64,000 nt of DNA from Leptodactylus fallax (taxonomy: Eukaryota; Chordata; Amphibia; Anura; Leptodactylidae), in NCBI GenBank assembly GCA_947044405.1, contig CAMRHE010000054.1:7951501-8015500 (forward strand), given 5' to 3'. Within the stretch, counting starts at the first letter, position 1. Every line of letters starts with the position of its first letter. The notes below the pieces were generated by a model, which was not told the DNA's origin, did no database searches, and worked only from the letters and a program-made list of their open reading frames with translations. Shown here in pieces: positions 9,660 to 21,200 of this stretch. Made by a program: the position numbers and the translations under genes.

Positions 9660-11639
9660 CAGCTGACCCACTGAAATTCCTTGGCCTCCCCCGGTGGGCC
9701 CCGTGCCTTTAGTTGGGGTCCAAAGGGGCCCCTCGGATCTGGAGCCTGATGACTCTTGATCCTGGAGTCAGGCCCAGCCACATTGATAACGGAAAGGGGC
9801 CTGGCTTCATAGGCCAAAAGGCCCCTTTCAAGTAGAAACCTGCCCAGGGGAGGTCTGTGAAAATAACAAACATTTTTACTCACCTCTCCTGGGCGCCCAA
9901 GTAATCCGACTTCATCTTCTGGCCAATTCTGGCCTGTAGCTGAAGTCATGCTTTCCTGTAGCTGGCGTCATAACGTCAGCGTACCCCCACGTGACCACTG
10001 AGGCACAGTCACAGATCTCAGCGGTGACATCTGGAATGCGTGACGTCAGCCGCAGACCTGAAGAAGCCAACAGGAGCAATGCGAGGATGCCCAGGCAAGG
10101 TGAGTATAACTGTTTGTTATTTTCCCTCATCTCCCCTGGTCTGAAGAGACCCCAGAGTATAATAATAGCACTGAAATGAACGGGTGAGCCTCTCGAATAT
10201 TCATCAAAATGAGAGAGGTTCCCCTGAAGCGGCTTGAGGCTCTGGAGAGTATATTTTACTGTGTGGGGCCACTGTGGAGCATTATACTGGGGGGGGGGGC
10301 ACTGTGGAGCATTATACTAGGGGACCCCCTGGGAAGCATAATATACTGTGTGAGGCCACTGTGGAGCATTATACTAGGGGGCCCTCAGAGCATATTATAC
10401 TGTGTGGGCCACTGTGGAGCATATTATACTGTCTGGGCCCACTGTGGAGAGCATATTATACTGGGGGGCCTCTTGGTAGCATATTATATTGTTTGGGGCC
10501 ACTGTGGAGCATTATATTCGAGCGCACTGTGAAACATTATACTAGGAGGGCCCTCTGAGGAGCATCTTATACTGTGTGGGGCCACAGTGGGGAGCATATT
10601 ATACTGTCTGAGGCCACTGTGGGGAGAATATTATACTGGGGGTGGCCTCTTGGTAGCATATTATATTGTTTGGGGCCACTGTGGAGCATTATACTGGGGG
10701 GCATTGTGAAACATTATACTAGTGGGGCCCTATGAGGAGCATATTATATTGTGTGGGGCCACTGTGGAGATTTATACTAGGGGGCAGTGTGGGGAGCCTA
10801 TTATACTATGTGGGGCCACTGTGGAGCATATTATGTTTTGTGGGGCTTCTTGGGAACATATTATATTCTGTGGGGCCACTATGGAGCATTATACTGGGGG
10901 GGATTGGGAGGAGCATATTATACTAAATGGGGGCCGCTATGGAGCATTATACTGTGGTGGGGCAGACTCTGGGGAGTATATTATACTATGTGGAACCACT
11001 GTGGAGCATTATACTGTGTGGAGGCTCTGGGGAGCATATTATACTGTGTGGGACCACTAAAGAGTGTTATACTGTGTGTGGGGGCTCTGGAGAGCATATT
11101 ATAGTTTGTGGGGCCACTAAGGGTTATTATGCTGCATTGAGCCTCTGGGGAGCATACTATACTGGGTGGAGCATCATATCCCAATTGGGGCCACTGTGGA
11201 GGCAGGCTCAGGGGATCATTTTATACTGTGGAGGGCACTGTGGAGCATTATACACCATTTAGAGCATTATATACCATGTGGACCATTATACTGTGGGGGG
11301 GAAGGACTCAAAATTCCTGCTGGCAGCCCTGTGTGCTCTGCCTGCATCACAGCTCCCTCACTATAATCTTGCACATATGTGTAGTGCTCCATGGCAGTGC
11401 CATTCCCCATACAGTACTGTGCCTGCATAGTAATATAGGGAATGATGATACTGGGAACATACTCAGTAATACCGGATAATCAGCACATATATGAAATTTC
11501 AGTGAAGGAGCTGTGATATTGGCTATTAGCATGAAGCTGTTAGGTTGGCCCTAGGACTTTCATTCTGACTCTGGGTCCTGGTGGTGGGCCCCTATAAACA
11601 ATTCCACTGTTGGGCCCTGGACATCACAATCTGACACTG
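9660..11639. mobile_element. hAT-type non-autonomous element(s) with minisatellite
   Basis: The right end reads ...ATCTGACACTG at 11629-11639 (reverse complement CAGTGTCAGA), next to a GGGCCCACCACC-rich subterminal region. The left end near 9660 reads CAGCTGACCCACTGAAATTCC with CCGGTGGGCCCC, the same general style. I found no matching 8-bp duplication, so the two ends may belong to different insertions. The middle includes a GC-rich part with TGACGTCA-like motifs (9960-10050) and a long tandem array. It abuts hAT pseudogene copy A, which is cut at 11640 where copy B (50.2-51.3 kb) continues. Confidence 0.55.
10250..11310. repeat. About 30-bp minisatellite, GGGGCCACTGTGGAGCATTA type
   Basis: About thirty degenerate units of the form GGGGCCACTGTGGAGCATTA-TACTGTGTG. 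The unit is close to the reverse complement of the 31-bp unit at 3690-4010, so two different hAT elements carry the same core in opposite orientation. Open frames of 94-112 aa here are produced by the repeat. Confidence 0.85.
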
Positions 11640-12454
11640 TTCCAGATACTGTACTGATTGCAGCTGTTATTACTCCTGATGCTTGTAGTCGACGCACTAG
11701 CAGAGGAGGTGGAGCATTGACTGAGTGAGTTGGGCTGGGAGTGGACAAATGCCACCTGGGTATGCGTGTGAGTGGACCTAGGGGCCTGCTATGGTTGGTG
11801 CTCTTGGTGAGTGTGGTCATCCTCATCATAATCTTGAAAGACATAAGGGTCAACTTCCTCCCCTGGCTATGCCTTTGATATATCAAGAGCCCTCTCTATA
11901 CCCAAAGGAGAGTCTTCCTCATCTTCCTCTTCGAGTCTAAGAGTGCTAGTTCCTCCACCATAATGACCCTGACCCAAATTCTCATCCTCCTCCATCAACC
12001 AGGGGGCGATGACATTGACTAACAGATGGAAATTGTTACTCCTTTTCTGTCCCTCATTGCATGAGTGTGTTTCTTGTAAGATATACAATAAAGGGATCAC
12101 ATTGCTGATGCTGCAGTTGTCCCTGCTAACAAATTAGGTGGCCTCTTCAAAGGGCTTGAAAAGCCAACACACTTCCCTCTTGAGCCTCCAATAAAATATT
12201 TTGAAGTACATATTTTCCTTGTAGTCTTCTGCATACAGTAATTGTTCACTGCCTTCTGCTGCTCAGATAGACGCTCCATCATGTTTAACCCTTTCCCTGC
12301 CAGCCACATATCTATATGTCCTCCCAGGGTGTCACTTCTGTAGCCGATCATGTATCTAATACGTCCTAACTTCTAATGCTGATATCTCATATCCGTTAGG
12401 ACTATTAAGGAGATCTGGATTCATTTTAAAGATGAGTATCTCATCTTTAAAATG

Positions 12455-12606
12455 ATACCAATATCTTCATGATAGCCTTTATAGTTCCGGAGCGATTCAC
12501 TATTGAAAACGCTATTCGGCATTGAGATCCATTGCAGATCTCAATTCCCGACAGCGTTTTTAACAGCGATTCGCTCCGAATTTGTAAGGACTATCATGAA
12601 GATCTT
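12455..12606. repeat. 150-bp palindrome inside the piggyBac-type MITE
   Basis: The left arm ATCTTCATGATAGCC...CGGAGCGATTCAC is matched by the right arm GCGATTCGCTCCG...GGACTATCATGAAGAT. The centre lies near 12532 (GAGATCC-ATTGCA-GATCTC). The Tc1 fragment begins directly at the outer edge of the right arm. Confidence 0.8.
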
Positions 12607-13010
12607 ATTGTGCCTCCTTATTGTGCATCTTGAAACAGCCACACCGATAGTTTTCAGAGAGCCCTGTATTTCAGCTGATATTATGTGTGGATTTTTCTTT
12701 GCATCCCGTACAATTTTCTGGGCAGTTGTGGACGAAATTTTGGTGGGTCTACCTGACCGTGGTTTGGTTTCTAGACATGTTATCAGGCCAAAATCACCAG
12801 GGTATGTGAACTTTTGAACAGGGTCATTTTGATGTTTTTGGTTGTCATTATGATTTAAAAAGAGAAAACACAGAAGTTTGAAAATAAATGGCTTCAACAA
12901 CTACTAAAAATGAGTAGAGAAAAAGTTTTTGTGTTATCATTCATATTCTCTGAAAAAAGGCCAAAAAAACAAAAAATCTACCGGGGTATGTAAACTTTTT
13001 AGCACAATTG
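12605..13010 (-). pseudogene. Tc1-like transposase N-terminal fragment
   Basis: On the minus strand, the right end shows a Tc1 terminus (CAATTGTGCTAAAAAGTTTA) beside TA at 13011-13012. Coding follows from about 12797: ETKPRSGRPTKISSTTAQKI, then RDAKKNPHIISAEIQ and VSRCTIRRH. This is the second helix-turn-helix of the paired-like DNA-binding domain. The sequence stops at the palindrome edge near 12605; the catalytic domain and the left end are lost. Confidence 0.8.
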
Positions 13011-14281
13011 TACTTTTAGCAACTAATATACATTTATTTGGATTTTTTTTTTTTTTATAAAACATTCAATTCAAATCAAAATTGCATGAAGGTGCTTGTT
13101 CGCATACAGTACCAAGTGGCATTTTGACAATGCTGCAGGTGTCTACTTTAAGAAAAAACAGTATATAGGTATGAGGGAGTTGGATGATTTTTTAATGTCG
13201 CAATTTAGGCTTGATTTGTCCATCTCAAAACTGTGAAAATTTCTCTGGCTACCGGAGGTGCAAAATTTCCGGAGACCCCTGGCAGTGAAAGGGTTCAGGT
13301 GGAATTCTACAAGTTGGAATGTCGCAGATAAGGCAGTGAAAGGTAGACAGTTTTATTGCTGCATATTGAGCAGGGTGTTTTTTTGCAACATAAGAATGGC
13401 TGAAACGTTCAGAGACTTTATTGGCCATGAGGACTAAGTACATGCGCCATGCAGGGACAATTTGTTTGACCTAACTTCAGTGCAGCAACAATATTGGTGC
13501 AATGGTTGCTGGCAATGATGCCCAATTGGTGTTGGTGAGGAGCCATCCAGCAGGATACTTGCCGCAGGATTTGGTGAAACAGTTCCCCCGCTGTGTGGCT
13601 CCTCTGATCCAGGCTCATTAATTGTAAAACTGCATGGCAGCACTTACACCCATGAAAAGAGGGGGGAGGAAGAGGAGTGAAAAAAAAAGTCTTGCCCTAG
13701 TGAAGATAGGAGAATGAATTTTGCTGCACACACGAAAGTTTCTTTGTGATGAACCAAGTGAAAAAATGTATTAGCACAATAATTTGTGTAACAGGTGCTT
13801 TACAGATTCAATAGCAACGCCATGTAAAAGGTGCTTTACAGATGCAATAACAACGCCATATTTATATAGAATATGATGAAATAGGGATGTAGATAAAAAA
13901 AATGCAACGTTTTGGTCTTCAGACCTTCTTCCGGCTAGATCTAAGATGAACATATATAAAAATACATTATAGGCAAATTATGGCGAAGAATAGGGTACAT
14001 ATGATATTGCAAAAGAAGGGAAAGCATCTATACATAAAGATACAATGCACTAAAGATAAAAATAATACATATAGAAATATATACAAGGGGGAAGCATGTA
14101 AGGGAATAAGAGGCAAACATACATATTAAAAAGATACAGATTCTAAGAGAGAAACACAAGAAAAAAATGGGAGCAAGAGGAAACCTAGCCTATATGCTAG
14201 GTTTCCTCTTGCTCCCATTTTTTTCTTGTGTTTCTCTCTTGGAATCTATATCTTTTTAATCTACATCCCTATTTCATCATA

Positions 14282-16135
14282 TCTCTTATATATATGTAAA
14301 AATGAGTTCCTGTCTGTCTGTCTGTCTGTCTGTTCTTTATGCGCGACCGAACGACTGGACCGATCCTCACCAAATTTGGCACACATGTACATCAGGTGTC
14401 CGGGAATATTATAGACTGGGTCTCAGCTCTCTTGGACTTACCGTTCCTGAGGTACAGTATTCCCAAAAAATGACCAGCATTAGTCTATACAAGCCTGCAA
14501 GTCTTTCACTCATATTCCAACTGCCATACACACGGTCACATGGCCCTTATCAGCCAATAACAGCTCGCAGGCGCTTACTCTCCTCAGGCACACAGGTTTC
14601 CATAGCAACCAAGCTATGTATGACCTGTATTAGTGAATAGCAGTTCACAGGACCTTAAATATTCAGTCATATCACGTGTATCAGCCAATATAAGTTCACA
14701 TTTAATTTACCAGGTTTCCATAACAACACAGCCATAAATAGACTGTACCTATACTGGACTCAGTGGCGTAACTAGCAATGGCAGGGCCCCAAGGTGAACA
14801 TTTGACATGGGACCCCCCCCCCGGCATCCCCCCCACGCACACAAACTGCATTTCTGCACACACTATTATGCCCCATAGTGGCCCCTGCATACACTATTAG
14901 GCCCCATAGTGGCCCTTGCACACAGTATTCTGCCCCATAGAGGCCCCTGCACACAGTATCATAGTGGCTCCTTCATATAGTATTATGCGCACTTCCCGCT
15001 ACTTCTTCAATGTTGGACCAGATGTCACGTGAGCCAGGCATGTATCCAACACATAATGACATCGGACTGGCCCACCGACATCTGGGACGCCACCAAGGAG
15101 GCCCGAAGTCTGCTGAAAAGACCCCAGAGTATAATGATAGCAGTGTTTGTGGGGTTCACGGCCCACAGGCCTTACTTACCAATCCCCGCTCCTGCTCACA
15201 GCCGCCTCTGCAGAAGGTGAAGTGCAGGCGGCCGTGAGCAGGAGTGGGGATCGGTAAGTAAATAGGGCCCGTTACCTGCTGGTGTTAGAAAAAAAAAAAA
15301 CATCAGAGGCCCGCCGGGTCCCCTAATGTCCCGGGCCCTGTGGCAGCTGCTACCACTGCTAAACCGGTATTTACGCCACTGACTGGACTGCCATACTAGA
15401 TTTCAGCATTCTTATAAATTGAAATGTTTTTTAAACTACTCATGTCCCCTGCAGCAAAACGCATGGCTGCTGCTCAAGCTAATGAAAACTCTCAGCAGAC
15501 CCAAGCCTGTCTCCAATCTGATAAGGTATGTTACAGACAACAGCGAGCTGCTGAAACTCCCCAGCAGACCCAAGCCTGTCTCCAATCTGACAAAGCATTG
15601 TCAGCCACATGCACACAGCTGCACTCCAGGTTTCAATAACAACCCAGCCATTTTTCTTCACTGCTGTAGGTCAGCTTTAAAGGGACAGGGCGCTGTGGAT
15701 GACACTGTTACACAAGGTCACATACACACAGCTTTACTCCAGGTTTTCCATAACAACCGATCGCAGGTTTTTCACTAATATCCAAACTTAGATGTACATG
15801 ATCACATGACACTTATGGACCAATGGAAAATTGCAGGTTCAGTCTTGACATACACACAGCTTTACACCAGGTTTCCATAGCAACCAAGCTATTTATGTCC
15901 TGTATGAGTCAATAGCAGTTCGCAGGTCCTTAAATATTCAGTCATAAGACGTGTATTAGCCAATATAAGTTCACATTTCATTTACCAGGTTTCCATAGCA
16001 ACACAGCCATAAATAGACTATATCTATACTGGACTACCATACTGGATGTCAAGTGCAAAACTGGCCAATTCTTATGGGGTCACTACACAAACAAAAAATG
16101 AAATATACCCGTGCAAAGCCGGGTCCTTCCTCTAG
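14282..16135 (+). mobile_element. Helitron, copy 1 (non-autonomous)
   Basis: It starts TCTCTTATATATAT (TC 5' end) after an A and ends with a hairpin (CCCGTGCAAAGCCGGG) followed by CTAG at 16132-16135, next to T. A 5' TC, a 3' CTRR preceded by a hairpin, and insertion between A and T without a TSD define Helitrons, which move by rolling-circle replication. It has no Rep/helicase frame. Inside are a TGTC-rich leader, a hAT passenger (14761-15381) and a ~170-bp direct duplication (about 14588-14760 and 15868-16036) rich in CAGGTTTCCATAGCAAC. Confidence 0.9.
14761..15381. mobile_element. hAT passenger in Helitron 1
   Basis: The ends are CAGTGGCGTAACTAG and (reverse complement) CAGTGGCGTAAATACCGG. 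The perfect 8-bp TSD ACTGGACT occurs at 14753-14760 and 15382-15389. It has a short stretch of the GCCCCATAGTGGCCC repeat, a GC-rich right half and an A-run near 15290. It is non-coding and of the same family as 3500-4573. Confidence 0.92.
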
Positions 16136-17866
16136 TCTCTTATATATATAAAAATGAGTTTCTGTCTTTCTGTCTATCTGTCTGTTCTTTATGCGCGACC
16201 AAACGACTGGACCGATCCTCACCAAATTTGGCACACATGTACATCAGTTGTCTGGGAATATTTTAGACTGGGTCTCAGTTCTCTTGGACGTACCGTTCCT
16301 GAGATACAGTACTCCCAAAAAATGACCAACATTAGCTAATACAAGCCTGCAAGTCTTTCACTCATATTCCAACTGCCATACACACGGTCACATGTCCCTT
16401 ATCAGCCAATAAGAGCTCGCAGGCGCTTACTCTCCTCAGGCACACAGGTTTCCATAGCTATCAAGCTATTTATGACCTGTATTAGCAATAGCAGTTCGCA
16501 GGTCCTTAAATATTCAGTCATATCACGTGTATCAGGCAATATAAGTTTACATTTAATTTACCAGGTTTCCATAACAACACAGCCATAAATAGACTGTACC
16601 TATACTGGACTCAGTGGCGTAACTAGGAATGGCTGGGCCCCAAGGCGAACATTTGACATGGGACCCCCCCGCAACAACCCCCCCCCCCGCACAAACTGCA
16701 TTCCTGCACACAGTATTCTGCCCCATAGTGGCCCCTGTACACAGTATCATAGTGGCCCCTTCATATAGTATTATGCGCACTCCCTGCTACCTCTTCAATG
16801 TTGGACCAGATGTCACATGAGCCAGGCATGCATCGCAACGCATAATGACGTCGGACTGGCCCACCGACATCTGGGATGTCACCAAGGAGGTCTGAAGCCT
16901 GCTGAAAAGACCCCAGAGTATAGTGATAGCAGTGTTTTTGGGGTTCACGGCCCGCAGGCCTTACTTAATGATCCCGGCTCCTGCTCACAGCTGCCTCTGC
17001 AGAAGGTGAAGCGCAGGCGGCCGTGAGCAGGAGCGGGGATCGTAAGTAAATAGGGCCCATTACCTGCTGATGTTACACCAGCAGGTAATGGCCTATTAAA
17101 AAAAAAAAAAAAAAAAAGCCGCTACCACTGCTACCCCGGTATTTACGCCACTGACTGGACTGCCATACTGGATTTCAGCATTCTTATAAATTTAAACATT
17201 TTTAAACTACTCATGCCCCCTGCAGCAAAATGCATGGCTGCTGCTCTCAGCAGACCCAAGCCTGTCTGTAATCTAACAAGATATGTCACAGACAACATCC
17301 AGCTACTTAAACAACCCAGCAGACCCAAGCCCGTTTCCAATCTGACAAGGCATTGTCAGTCACATGCACACAGCTGCACTCCACGTTTCCATAACAATCC
17401 AGCTTTAAAGGGGCAGGGCGAAGTGGATGACACTGTTACACAAGGTCACATACACACAGCTTTACTCTAGGTTTTCCATAACAACCGATCGCAGGTCTTT
17501 CACTGATATCCAAACTGAGATACACATGATCACATGACGCTTATGGACCAATGGAAAATCGCAGGTTCTTCAGTCTTGACATACACACAGCTTTAAACCA
17601 GGTTTCCATAGCAACCAAGCTATTTATGACCTATATGAGTCAATGGCAGTTCGCAGGTCTTTAAATATTCAGTCATATGATGTGTATCAGCCAATATAAG
17701 TTCACATTTCAGTTACCAGGTTTCCATAGCAACACAGACATAAATAGACTGTACCTATACTGGACTGCCATACTGGATGTCAAGTGCAAAACTGGCCAAT
17801 TCTTATGGGGTCACTACACAAACAAAAAATAAAATATATCCGTGCGAAGCCGGGTCCTTCTGCTAG
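16136..17866 (+). mobile_element. Helitron, copy 2, directly abutting copy 1
   Basis: It begins TCTCTTATATATATAAAAATGAG immediately after the CTAG of copy 1 and ends with a CCGTGCGAAGCCGGG hairpin and CTAG at 17863-17866. It carries the same leader, passenger position and internal duplication as copy 1, with scattered differences and a shorter passenger. This head-to-tail arrangement fits rolling-circle readthrough or a re-insertion at the end of copy 1. Confidence 0.9.
16612..17153. mobile_element. hAT passenger in Helitron 2
   Basis: It has the same ends and the same TSD (ACTGGACT at 16604-16611 and 17154-17161) as the passenger at 14761-15381. It is 542 bp against 621 bp in copy 1, with a 20-bp A-run near 17098. 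The shared position shows that the hAT entered the Helitron before the Helitron was copied. Confidence 0.92.
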
Positions 17867-18261
17867 TTCTATATAAATATGGCGTTGTTATTGCATCTGT
17901 AAAGCACCTTTTACATGGTGTTACTATTGCATCTGTAAAGCACCTGTTACACGAATTATTGTATGAGCGAAATTCTCAAAAGTTCGATTCTGAAGTTCTA
18001 TTCAAATTTCCAAAAAAATTTGCTTTGATCCAAATTAATTTGCGGCAAATATAGCTAAAAACACCTATTTCCTGGCCTCAGAGAGCCTGTACAGTGGTGT
18101 AGAACACTGTGCCTTGCAGTAACATGTATAGGGAGCCTACTGTGGTAGTGAAACAATACTGTGAGTCAGTATGACACGCACATGACAGGCATCGCTCTTA
18201 GAACCACTGCACACTTCTCTTATTTGGCCAGTTATGGGGCCAAAACTGACCAACTAACTCA

Positions 18262-21200
18262 AGTGTGAACTCAGCCTTACAGTGACCCAGTGGCAGCAGC
18301 ATGAGGAGAACACAGAGCGACCCAGTGGAAGCAGCATGAGGAGGTCATACAGTGATCTAGTGGCAGCAGAATGAGAACATATAGTGAACCAGTGGCAGCA
18401 GTATGAGGAGGCCCTACAGTGACCCAGTGTCAGCAGCATGGGGAGGGCATACAGTGACCCAGTGGCTGCGGCATGAGGAGGGCATACAACGATCCATTGG
18501 CTGTGGCATGAGGAGGGCATACAGTGACCCAGTGGCTGCGGCATGAGGAGGGCATACAGTGACCCAGTGGCTGCGACATGAGGAGGGCATACAGTGACCC
18601 AGTGGCAGCAACATGAGTATGCCATACAGTGACCCAGTGGCAACGGTATGAGGAGGCATACAGTGACCCCCATGGCAGCGGCAAGAGGAGGACATAGTGA
18701 ACCAAGGGCAGCGCATGAGGAGGGAATACAGTTACCTGGTGGCAGCGGCATGAGGAGGGCATACAGTGACCCAGTGGCAGAGGCATGAGGAGGGCATACA
18801 GTGACCCAGTGTAGCAGCATGAGGAGGACATAGAGTGACCCAGTGGCAGCAGCATCAGGAGGCCATACAGTGACCTAGTGGCAGCGGCATGAGGAGTATA
18901 CAGAGTGACCCAGTGGAAGCGGCATGAGGAGGACATACAGTGACCCAGTGACATTGTGGAGGTGTCAGCAGCCTTAGGAGGCCATATAGTGACCCGGTAA
19001 CAGAGTGTGAAGGTGTCAGCAACCTTAGGAGGCCATACAGTGACCCAGTGTCAGAGTGACCCAGAGGAAGCAGCATGAGGAGGTCATACAGTGACCCAGT
19101 TCCTCCCCTGTGTGACTTTGTTCGCCCATACAAACGAGGTATAGAACAGCATGACACCGCTGTTCCCTGCACATGTGGTATGCTGGAGGAGCACTGTGAA
19201 TTGTCCCTGCAGTGGAGGCTGAGGAAACAGTGGAGGATGATGTGGACATTGTTGCAGGACCAATAGCATAAGAACGTGGAGGCGGAAGTGGTGTCACCTG
19301 GCCAAGTTGCTGGTGACAAGGCAACAATGTGAAGTTGGCAGCAGCATGAGAAGGACACAGAGTGGCAAGGCGACATGATGTGAAGTTGGCAGAAGCATGA
19401 GGAGGTCATACAGTGCCCCAGTGGCAGCGGCATAAGGAAGGCATACAGTGACCCAGTGGCAGCGGCATGAGGATGACATACAGTGACCCAGTGGCCACGG
19501 CATGAGGAAGGCATACAGTGTTCCAGTGGCAGCGGCATGAGGATGGGCATACAGTGACCCAGTGGCAGCGGTATGAGGAGTACACAGAGTGACGCAGTGG
19601 AAGCAGCATGAGGAGGGCATACAATGACCCAGTGGCAGTGGCATGAGGAGAGCATACAGTGACCCAGTGGAAGTGATATGAGGAGTCCATACAGTGACCC
19701 AGTGGCAGCGGAATGAGGAGTATACAAAGTGACCCAGTGGAAGTGGCATGAGGAAGACATACAGTGACCCAGTTCCTCCCCTGTGTGACTTTGTTCGCCC
19801 AGACAAACGAGGTGTAGAACAGCATGACACTGCTGTGCCCTGCACATGTGGTATGCTGGAGGAGCACTGTGAATTGTTCCTGCAGTGGAGGCTGAGGAAA
19901 CAGTGGAGGATGAGTTGGACATTGTTGCAGGAACAACGGCGTGAGAACGTGGAAGTGGATGCGGCGTTACCTGGCCAAGTTACTGGTGACAAGGCGACAA
20001 TGTGGAGTTGGCAGCAGCATGAGGAGGACACAAAGTGGCAAGGTGACATAATGTGAAGTTGGCAGCAGCATGAGGAGGCCATACAGTGATCCGGTGGCAG
20101 CGGCGTGAGGACGGCATACAGTGACCCAGTGGCAGCGGCATGAGGTTGGCATACAGTGACCCAGTGGCAGCAGCATGAGGAGTACACAGAGTGACCCAGT
20201 GGAAGTGGCATGAGGAGGCCATACAGTGACCCATTGGCAGCAGCATGAGGAGGGCATACAGTGTCGCAGTGGAAGCAGCATGAGGAGGACATACGGTGAA
20301 CCAGTGGCAGCAATATGAGGAGGCCATACAGTGACCCAGTGGCAGCAGCATGAGGAGGCCGTACAGTGACCCAGTGGCAGCGTCATGAAGAGGGCATACA
20401 GTGACCTAGTGGCAGTGGCATGAGGAGGCCATAGAGTGACTCAGCAGTGGCAGCAGCATGAGGAGGCCATACAGTGACCCAGTGGCTGCAGGATGAGGAG
20501 GACACAGAGTGACCCAGTGAAAGCGGCATGAGGAGGCCATAGAGTGACCCAGTGGCAGCAACATGAGGAGGCCATACAGTGACCCAGTGGCAGCGGCATG
20601 AGGAGTATACAGAGTGACCCAGTGGAAGCAGCATGAGGAGGCCATACAGTGACCCGGGAACAGAGTGTGGCGGTGTCAGCAGCCTTAGGAGGCCATACAG
20701 TCACCCGGTAACATAGTGTGGAGGTGTCAGCAGCTTTAGGAGGCCATACAGTGACCCAATGTCAGAGTGACCCAGAGGAAGCAGCATGAGAAGGACATAC
20801 AATGTCGCAGTGGACGTAGCATGAGGATGGCATACAGTGACCCAGTGGCAGAGGAATGAGGAGGACATACAGTGACCCAGTGGCAGTGGCATGAGGCGTA
20901 CATAGAGTGACCCAGTGGCAGCAGCATGAGGAGGGCATACAGTGTCGTAGTGGCAGTGGCATGAGGAGGACATACAATGTTGCAGTGGCAGCAGAATGAG
21001 GAGGACATACAGTGACCCAGTGGCAGCAGTATGAGGAGGCCATGCAGTGATCCAGTGGCAGAAGCATGAGGAGGCTATACAGTGACCCAGTGGCAGCATC
21101 ATGAAGAGACATACAGTGACCCCCATGGCAGCGGCAAGAGGAGGACATAGTGAACCAAGGGCAGCGACATGAGGGGGGCATTCAGTGACCTGGTGGAAGC

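Larger units (their letters stand above)
12289..13293. mobile_element. piggyBac-type MITE inserted in hAT copy A
   Basis: The terminal inverted repeats are AACCCTTTCCCTGCCAG on the left (12287 on, overlapping the TTAA) and AACCCTTTCACTGCCAG on the right (reverse complement, ending at 13293). The target TTAA is intact on the left (12285-12288) and decayed to TTCA on the right (13294-13297). CCCTTT-type ends with TTAA targets are characteristic of piggyBac elements, including those of Xenopus. No transposase is present. It holds a palindrome and a Tc1 fragment. Confidence 0.88.
11640..13690 (-). pseudogene. hAT transposase pseudogene, copy A (split)
   Basis: hAT transposases cut and paste elements using an RNase-H-like fold, usually with a BED finger and a C-terminal dimerisation region. 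On the minus strand, 13650-13298 shows NHCTNIVAALKLGQTNC, CMAHVL and VSERFSHSYVAKKHPAQ, matching the hAT block around the D-N-x-x-N-M-V and C-x-A-H-x-L-N-L motifs. It then reaches the 'TRWNST' block at about 13300. A piggyBac-type element (12289-13293) interrupts it there. The coding trace resumes as NMMERLSEQQKAVNNYC (from 12286 down) and runs to an acidic LMEEDENLGQG segment near 12000 and decayed frames to 11640. Stops and frameshifts are frequent. Copy B at 50.2-51.3 kb is a close paralogue. The N-terminus is missing, so it is inactive. Confidence 0.8.
13779..17961. mobile_element. Foldback (Penelope-like noncoding?) element, split by Helitrons
   Basis: The left arm (13779-14192) and the right arm (14199-14281 plus 17867-17961) are inverted copies. 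The core AAATGGGAGCAAGAGGAAAC repeats in reverse complement across a 6-nt loop near 14195. The outer arms share GTGCTTTACAGATGCAATA and AATATGATGAAATAGGGATG. The right arm lacks about 215 bp present in the left arm (roughly 13893-14107). That extra piece includes ACGTTTTGGTCTTCAGACC, a motif style seen at Penelope-like element ends. Two tandem Helitrons sit inside the right arm. Confidence 0.7.

Noticed and set aside
12503..12817. 104-aa plus-strand frame
   Set aside because: It is the antisense shadow of a Tc1 transposase fragment read on the minus strand.
13651..13778. A tRNA or polymerase III gene near the foldback
   Set aside because: No A-box/B-box pair or cloverleaf could be made from the sequence.
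18855..20313. Minus-strand frames of 355 and 339 aa, rich in Cys, His and Leu
   Set aside because: They follow the 35-bp minisatellite exactly (35-aa period), overlap each other in different phases, and have no domain other than traces of amplified hAT coding. They are repeat by-products.
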